Shown: piece after piece, positions 33,761 through 38,322 of the stretch | How the letters are laid out: each line of letters starts with the position of its first letter | How positions within the stretch are numbered: the first letter of the stretch is position 1 | NCBI GenBank assembly: GCA_913051775.1 | Contig: CAJXCL010000016.1 | Coordinates: forward strand, 1-38,322 | Length of the DNA stretch: 38,322 nucleotides | Direction: 5' to 3' | Source: an uncultured Nitrospirota bacterium | Lineage (GTDB): Bacteria > Nitrospinota > Nitrospinia > CAJXCL01 | Made by a program: the position numbers and the translations under genes | The notes under the pieces: model-generated | Database searches by the model: none | What the model was told of the DNA's origin: nothing | Seen by the model: only the letters and a program-made list of their open reading frames with translations

Positions 33761-35020
33761 TCAGTGTATTTTTTCAAATTTCAAAATTAGTTCTGCTTTA
33801 CAGATATAAAAATGGCCAATTAACTTAAAACCATTTTCTTTCATAATATCGACTAATTTTTTTCGAGTATAATGAGTAATATGGTCATCTTTGTACCCTC
33901 CCGGTATAAAAAACCCGTATAAAGGTTCAATGATCCTCCACATTATTGTAGAATAATCCGGTGTACCTAATATCAAACAGCCGCCAACTCTCAAGATACG
34001 TGCCATTTCCTTGAAAATAACCGGATCATAATTGACATGTTCAATTACTTGAGAACAAATCGCGGACTCGACACTGCTATTTTTAAAGGGGAGAGCAAAA
34101 ACAGAGGCATTAACAAGGGGAACATGGTATCTTCTCATATAACGGAGCCGGCTTATTCCGATATCTATTCCAACGGCACGATTTAATGTTTTTAAAATCC
34201 GGCTTGAACCGCATCCAATATCAAAAGTCAATTTTTTAGAATCCGCGTTTTGAGTAATAATTGCGTGCCGCTTCCTCTGCCAGTATCTTTGTAAGGGTAT
34301 CTTACTTATATAAGCACGTTCATCATAATCGGCTGAATCAATAGAATTTCGCAAACACCACATCTTAACAAGTGTTTTTAATAAAACAATTCCAAACTTA
34401 AACAACTTTGCTTTTGACTGGCCGCTTTTGCGAGGGACATATATTAAGGGAGTTTCCAATATTTGATATCCTTGTGCATAGCATTTAATCAACACTTCTT
34501 CTAAAATTTCAAATTGTGTTCCTTCCAAGGGAATTTCTTCCAGTATCTGCTTTTTATAAAGGCGAAAACCGCTGGAAAAATCTTTGATTGGTAAAGAAAG
34601 AATTTTGGAAAAGCTGAAATTCAAAATGACGCTAAATATTTTCCTGATAACAGGCATATTAGCCTCGCCGCCAGGGATATATCTTGATCCGATAATGATC
34701 TCTGCTTCATGACGTCTTTCCCACATATGTTCGATAAAATCAGGGTTATGAGACAAATCGGCGTCAAGTGTGAGAATGAACTTTCCCTTAGCATATTTAA
34801 ATCCAAGTTTTAAAGCATTACCGTATCCTTTCTGGGGATGGATAATGACCTTTGCTCCAAAGGAAGACGCGGTCTCAACCGTATCATCTACAGATCCCCC
34901 ATCAACAATAATTATTTCATAACAGTTGGTTAGAGATGAAATAACTTGCTTGACTTTCGGAATTAAGAGGACAAGGTTATCTTTTTCATTAAGAGTTGGA
35001 ATAATTATAGATAAATCCAT
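33761..35020 (-). CDS. Family 2 glycosyltransferase fused to a SAM-dependent methyltransferase
   Basis: A 419-residue protein with two catalytic domains. Residues 1-225 are a DPM1-like GT2: LSIIIPTLNEKDNL, VDGGSVDDTVE, and the metal-binding DAD at 86-88 (LTLDADLSHNPDFI). Such enzymes load mannose or other sugars onto polyprenyl phosphate or onto a lipid-linked glycan. Residues 262-419 are a class I methyltransferase: FDIGCGSSR at 266-274, AVGIDI, then SAICSQVIEHVNYD and RVGGCLILGTPDYS. The product feeds naturally into the GT39-like membrane enzyme encoded 47 bp upstream on the same strand, which uses polyprenyl-phosphate sugars. The two would add glycans at the cell envelope, which is an inference. 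Confidence 0.88.
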   Translation of the reverse strand: MDLSIIIPTLNEKDNLVLLIPKVKQVISSLTNCYEIIIVDGGSVDDTVETASSFGAKVIIHPQKGYGNALKLGFKYAKGKFILTLDADLSHNPDFIEHMWERRHEAEIIIGSRYIPGGEANMPVIRKIFSVILNFSFSKILSLPIKDFSSGFRLYKKQILEEIPLEGTQFEILEEVLIKCYAQGYQILETPLIYVPRKSGQSKAKLFKFGIVLLKTLVKMWCLRNSIDSADYDERAYISKIPLQRYWQRKRHAIITQNADSKKLTFDIGCGSSRILKTLNRAVGIDIGISRLRYMRRYHVPLVNASVFALPFKNSSVESAICSQVIEHVNYDPVIFKEMARILRVGGCLILGTPDYSTIMWRIIEPLYGFFIPGGYKDDHITHYTRKKLVDIMKENGFKLIGHFYICKAELILKFEKIH

Positions 35021-35067
35021 TTTTCAGCAAACTGGAAAACCAGCATATTACGAAGATTAGGATTAAG

Positions 35068-37134
35068 CTATCGGTAAAATTCTAAAGGATTAACCAGCAC
35101 ATTTAAAGAAATTTTGACTTTGCTAAAATCAACTACTTTCCCATTTAAAGCATCGTTAAACAAGTTTTGGTTCTCATGACTTTTCCACAACCTAATGCCT
35201 TGTTTTATAAAATGAAGCCCCTCCTTATATTTCAGTTTGCCAACTATAGATTCATCCATCATGGCTTGAGAACAGAGAATAACCCCTAAATAAAATAAAG
35301 GAGCTGAAAATTCTTCCATATGATCCTTATTATCCAGTTCAGGGTCTGCCGCAATTGCCTTCCTTAAATTTTCTACAGCCAAATCTGGCTTGCCCAGATT
35401 TAACCACATTAAACCGAGGTTGTTATAACCTCTTCTGATATTTTTCACATTAGGAATTTTCACGAATTGATCAAAGTACATTATTGCCTGTGAATATTTG
35501 CCAATTCTTCCCATATGCCATCCTTTTAAAAACAACCAGAAAGGAGAACTTTTTTCTACATCCTCTGATAAAGAATCTGCCCAAATGCTAACATTCTCGT
35601 CTAAATATATTTTAAGATCAGATACTTCATCAACTTTTTTTGGATTAAAACTCTCTGGAAACCAGTATGGTATTTGTTTCCTTTTATCTAAATTACCAAT
35701 ATACCAAACCCTAACTCCATTCCCTCTAAAAAAAATATTTTCTAACGCATGCTGCTTATAATATTTTTTTAAATAGTATCTGTAAACACTTCCATCCGGA
35801 GGAAGAGCAATATTTGATATATTTAAAATTATATCCCTTTCTTTTTTATTATTTTTCAAGTAATCACGAACAGCTTTAATATCACTAAACTCGTCTCCGT
35901 CTGTTAAGCGTGTAAAAATTTCTTTATGAAGATCAGGACCAAACCAAACGTTTGAGGGGACATAAATCCAGACAAATAAAAACAAGTATCCTGCGCAAAA
36001 ACTATAAAGACTTCGTCTGGACTGATTCTCTTTAATTTTATTTTTCATAAAGTCAAATAGAGATACTCCTGCAACGGCCATAAATATCCAGTAAGGTATT
36101 AAAAAATAGGAATAATAACGATGTGCAAAATGAATTTTAAATATTTCAGCTGAAAGTAATGGGATAACAATTGTTAGTGCTAATAAAAAAGTTGTCTCAA
36201 AATTTTTTTTCCAGGATAAAAACATCCCTATGATAAAGAGAGAAAACTGTATAAAACTGGAGATGTGCTCCCCCACAGAAAACTCTGTAATAAACTTACT
36301 TAAAAATCCTAATGTTATATTACTTTCTGTTTGACTCATTCCGCCAAAAAAAGATGCATTAAATAATTTATTGTTACCCGTAAAATTAGTCCCTGTTATC
36401 TTTGACCATAATACTTGGGCGAGCGGAACGTCCTGATAGCTATAGACAAAACATATAGTTGCCAGCACTATACATAAAGAGGTAAAAAGAACAACCAGCT
36501 GAAACGAAGTGTCACCCAAACTCCTGTTCTTATAAAAGTAATCTTTTAAGAAAATTACTGTTAGAAAAAATCCGACAACTCCAAAGAGAAAAAAGGTGGT
36601 TAAATGATTATATGCTCCTATAATCAGGGATAATATAAAAGATAGCCAGTGCCATAGACCTCCTTTTAGCGCTATCCGCATTGTCACAAACAGCAATATT
36701 ATTGAAAAAGTAATCATTCCTTCATATCCTCTCGTTTCTGTAGAAAAACGGATATGAGCAAATGAAAACGCAAGTATAAAGATCACAAGAAAAGCTTCTC
36801 TATCTCCAAAATATCTTTTGGTGAAAAAATAAAGAAAGGGGAATGTAATTAAAGCTAAAATAAAATTAGGTAACCGCAATATTGGTAGAGAATCAGAAAA
36901 AAAATATTTCATTACACTTACGTTAAAAGCGGCAAGAGGATGAACAATTAAACGGTAAGGAGTAGTTAATATATCAAGAGGTGAGGATTGAGGAAGAATG
37001 TAATATACCAGTGCAATAGACTCATCGTGCCCCATTGAGTGATCAAGAAATAATAAACGGATAAAAAAACCTGCAAGAAACAGCAAAGAAAAGCAAATAA
37101 ATTTACGAAGTTTGCCAAACTCATTTATTTTCAT
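35068..37134 (-). CDS. Membrane glycosyltransferase of the GT39/ArnT type with C-terminal TPR repeats
   Basis: A 688-residue membrane protein. About ten to twelve hydrophobic segments cover residues 12-400. Between the first two lies LDHSMGHDESIAL, whose Asp37-Glu38 matches the catalytic pair of protein mannosyl- and ArnT-like transferases. The soluble rest includes TPR-like helices near 545-650, for example YSQAIMYFDQFVKI and GYNNLGLMWLNLGKPDLAVE. Such enzymes take a sugar from a polyprenyl phosphate and attach it on the outer face of the inner membrane. It is cotranscribed with the GT2-methyltransferase gene. The TPR tail echoes that of the SGNH protein at 4957-6741. Confidence 0.85.
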   Translation of the reverse strand: MKINEFGKLRKFICFSLLFLAGFFIRLLFLDHSMGHDESIALVYYILPQSSPLDILTTPYRLIVHPLAAFNVSVMKYFFSDSLPILRLPNFILALITFPFLYFFTKRYFGDREAFLVIFILAFSFAHIRFSTETRGYEGMITFSIILLFVTMRIALKGGLWHWLSFILSLIIGAYNHLTTFFLFGVVGFFLTVIFLKDYFYKNRSLGDTSFQLVVLFTSLCIVLATICFVYSYQDVPLAQVLWSKITGTNFTGNNKLFNASFFGGMSQTESNITLGFLSKFITEFSVGEHISSFIQFSLFIIGMFLSWKKNFETTFLLALTIVIPLLSAEIFKIHFAHRYYSYFLIPYWIFMAVAGVSLFDFMKNKIKENQSRRSLYSFCAGYLFLFVWIYVPSNVWFGPDLHKEIFTRLTDGDEFSDIKAVRDYLKNNKKERDIILNISNIALPPDGSVYRYYLKKYYKQHALENIFFRGNGVRVWYIGNLDKRKQIPYWFPESFNPKKVDEVSDLKIYLDENVSIWADSLSEDVEKSSPFWLFLKGWHMGRIGKYSQAIMYFDQFVKIPNVKNIRRGYNNLGLMWLNLGKPDLAVENLRKAIAADPELDNKDHMEEFSAPLFYLGVILCSQAMMDESIVGKLKYKEGLHFIKQGIRLWKSHENQNLFNDALNGKVVDFSKVKISLNVLVNPLEFYR

Positions 37135-37214
37135 ATGAAAAAAGTTTAAGTAAAACCAAATTATTTTTCAATTAAAAATTTGCTTTCCGCGTTACTTAAG
37201 TTAATAGGATATAC

Positions 37215-37431
37215 TGTACCCCATTAAGTGAACTGGTTTAAATTGGTAGTTTTTACTACTATAATACCAACTTATGAAAGGGGAAGTACTATGAAATACC
37301 GTCAATGGGATTCCAAGACTAAAGCTAATATTGTTCTGGGGGGACTCCATAACAATGTGTCGTTTTCCGAGCTCTGCAACTGGCATCAGATCATGCAAAG
37401 CACATATTATTACCTGCTTAAGGAGTTTGAG
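37215..37431 (+). mobile_element. Truncated insertion sequence with IS3-type orfA start
   Basis: TGTACCCCATTAAGTGAAC at 37215 looks like an IS left end. An ATG at 37291, preceded by GGGGAAG, opens MKYRQWDSKTKANIVLGGL and SFSELCNWHQIMQSTYYYLL, a helix-turn-helix as in the first ORF of IS3-type transposases. The frame is cut at 37431 where the duplicated aconitase leader begins, so most of orfA, all of orfB and the right end are missing. Confidence 0.65.
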
Positions 37432-37554
37432 ACGAAATCTTCTTGATTTTTTTTCCATCCATTCTCCTTATGTTAGGATACAAAATATATCCAAAAAGGA
37501 TTAAAATTTTAAGGACTATTTGCGTGCGTCTCTAAAAATTCTTTTTTTAGAAAG
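37432..37554 (-). repeat. Duplicated aconitase leader, second copy
   Basis: It is homologous to 33441-33581 in the same orientation. The start codon is kept, but one extra A in the run after ATGGAAA shifts the frame, giving MEKKSRRF instead of MEKNQEDF. No aconitase follows. The copy abuts the IS remnant at 37431. Confidence 0.8.
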
Positions 37555-37670
37555 TTTTTTTAGCCACTAGGACACAAAGATACAAAAAGATTAAGGAAAA
37601 AGGGAGAGTGAGGGAAAAGGAGGTAATCCTGGCAACTGCCAACTGTTCACTTCCTGCTGACTTTGTGATT
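37555..37670. other. Spacer between the acn-leader copy and element copy 3
   Basis: It contains an AGGGAAAAGGAGG run near 37611-37623 and GGCAACTGCC (37631-37640), but no convincing gene. A 60-codon open frame from 37608 runs through element copy 3 and is not called. Confidence 0.35.
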
Positions 37671-37764
37671 GTGGCTATCCCTGACCACAACCCTTCAGGC
37701 GGTCTTCCTTCGGAATCCATCCAATTCGGCTCTCCCTGCCGAATTATGGTTGCGGAGCCTCTCC
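37671..37764 (-). ncRNA. Dispersed structured element, copy 3 (core only)
   Basis: On the minus strand it reads GGAGAGGCTCCGCAACCAT, then hairpin AATTCGG/CCGAATT, GGATGGATTCCGAAGGAAG, GCCTGAAGGGTTG and GGTCAGGGATAGCC. It matches copies 1 and 2 in order and spacing. Where copies 1 and 2 keep AGGGCTACC and the long-range stem, this copy has unrelated sequence. The hairpin with AATTCGG is perfect, while the GGATGG stem is imperfect here. Confidence 0.5.
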
Positions 37765-37927
37765 ACTTTATGTTATACGCTTGCTCTTAAACGAACTTCA
37801 TATTAAAATTGAAAAAATATGAATGTAGTTATTTTAAAATGTTGGCACAAGCGGCAATCTATGGATGCTGTTTCCAAATGATAGAATGTCGAAATCAAAC
37901 TTTATTCAGGCAGGAAAAGCCATTCAA

Positions 37928-38322
37928 ATGATGAAAAATAAAGTATTAATAAAAACTATAGCAGTTATTATTTTGTTATTACCTGTTTCTGCTTTAGCAG
38001 ATGGAGGAATAGATGTCGGCGGCAGGCATTCCACAAGTATGGTCTTCATCAAAGGCGGTTGTTTTGATATGGGAGATCAGTTTGGCGATGGGGAAGATAA
38101 TGAAAAACCGGTTCATGAAGTCTGCGTAGATGATTATTATTTGGGAGAGCATGAAGTAACACAGAAAGAATGGAAGGATGTTATGGGAAGTAATCCATCT
38201 CATTTTAATTATTGCTGTGGTGATTTTCCTGTTGAGACCGTCTCCTGGAATGATGTGCAGCAGTATGTAAGAAAGCTTAATGATAAAACAGGGATGAGAT
38301 ATCGACTTCCTACAGAAGCAGA
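37928..38322 (+). CDS. Exported formylglycine-generating-enzyme-like protein, N-terminal part
   Basis: The first 131 residues of a protein cut by the window end. It has a signal peptide (MMKNKVLIKTIAVIILLLPV, then SALA), followed by MVFIKGGCFDMGDQFGDGE, KPVHEVCVDDYYLGEHEVTQ, VSWNDVQQYV and YRLPTEAE. It is a clear paralog of the protein at 30234-31055, with the same order of motifs, but sits on the other strand. The ATG at 37928 and the next codon, also ATG, are both possible starts. Its targets are not evident from the sequence. Confidence 0.85.
   Translation, partial: MMKNKVLIKTIAVIILLLPVSALADGGIDVGGRHSTSMVFIKGGCFDMGDQFGDGEDNEKPVHEVCVDDYYLGEHEVTQKEWKDVMGSNPSHFNYCCGDFPVETVSWNDVQQYVRKLNDKTGMRYRLPTEA

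Noticed and set aside
37201-37458. 85-codon minus-strand open frame starting MEKKSRRF
   Set aside because: It begins at the frameshifted copy of the aconitase start and runs backwards through the IS fragment; no coherent protein.
37608-37790. 60-codon plus-strand open frame
   Set aside because: It runs through element copy 3 on the opposite strand; no ribosome-site-supported start beyond a purine run and no family resemblance.
37840-37860. Possible sigma-54 promoter TTGGCACAAGCGGCAA
   Set aside because: The GG and GC pairs are not 10 bases apart, so the -24/-12 rule fails.

Overview
This window is a chromosomal segment of an AT-rich, Gram-negative-type bacterium. It carries an outer-membrane-style lipoprotein peptidase with LysM and M23 domains, signal peptides, and a complete set of bacterial housekeeping genes. 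Three traits point to an environmental, possibly anaerobic lineage such as Brocadiales-like Planctomycetota, Desulfobacterota or Nitrospirota: the universal-stress/PCP_red/rubredoxin protein, a SynChlorMet-like radical SAM cassette, and formylglycine-enzyme-like paralogs. The sequence alone does not decide between these groups.

Layout. Positions 1-4.1 kb (mostly minus strand) hold thiamin thiazole genes (thiH partial, thiG), a FliL-like protein, a zinc-ribbon protein, apt, an M23 peptidase and a LOG-like protein. Positions 4.1-7.5 kb are sparse: a structured dispersed element (copy 1), tRNA-Glu(CTC) with a good promoter, an SGNH/TPR membrane protein, a perfect 20-bp palindrome and a fragment resembling a tRNA 3' end. 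Positions 7.5-12.3 kb form an accessory peptide-modification cassette: a PqqD domain fused in frame to a small Cys/Gly-rich tail, two radical SAM/SPASM enzymes, each preceded by a decayed four-helix-bundle ORF, an HTH-sulfotransferase fusion and a YdjM-like membrane protein. Positions 12.3-18.6 kb are a plus-strand housekeeping run: thrS-infC-rpmI-rplT, pheS, folK, a deoxynucleoside kinase and panB. Positions 18.6-25.2 kb contain element copy 2, hsp20, the large stress protein, pdxJ, folP, a TPR lipoprotein-like protein and glutathione peroxidase. Positions 25.6-31.1 kb hold a bifunctional proline-utilisation enzyme, an SDR epimerase, DoxX and a formylglycine-enzyme-like protein. Positions 31.1-38.3 kb hold a mitochondrial-type aconitase, a glycosyltransferase block, an IS remnant, element copy 3 and the 5' end of a second formylglycine-enzyme-like gene.

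How the parts may work together. The 7.5-12.3 kb cassette is the best candidate for an undescribed system. The tail of the PqqD protein carries three C-x-x-G units exactly 10 residues apart and has its own Shine-Dalgarno and ATG in frame. It therefore looks like a RiPP precursor joined to its recognition domain, with two radical SAM enzymes and possibly a sulfotransferase as tailoring enzymes.

Genome-plasticity signals are frequent. They include a roughly 100-230 nt element present three times with a compensatory base-pair change in one stem, an inverted-repeat element right after the aconitase stop, and a related G-rich core inside the putA linker with a 10-G tract. A duplicated aconitase leader also brackets the glycosyltransferase block, and small REP-like palindromes are scattered through the intergenic regions.
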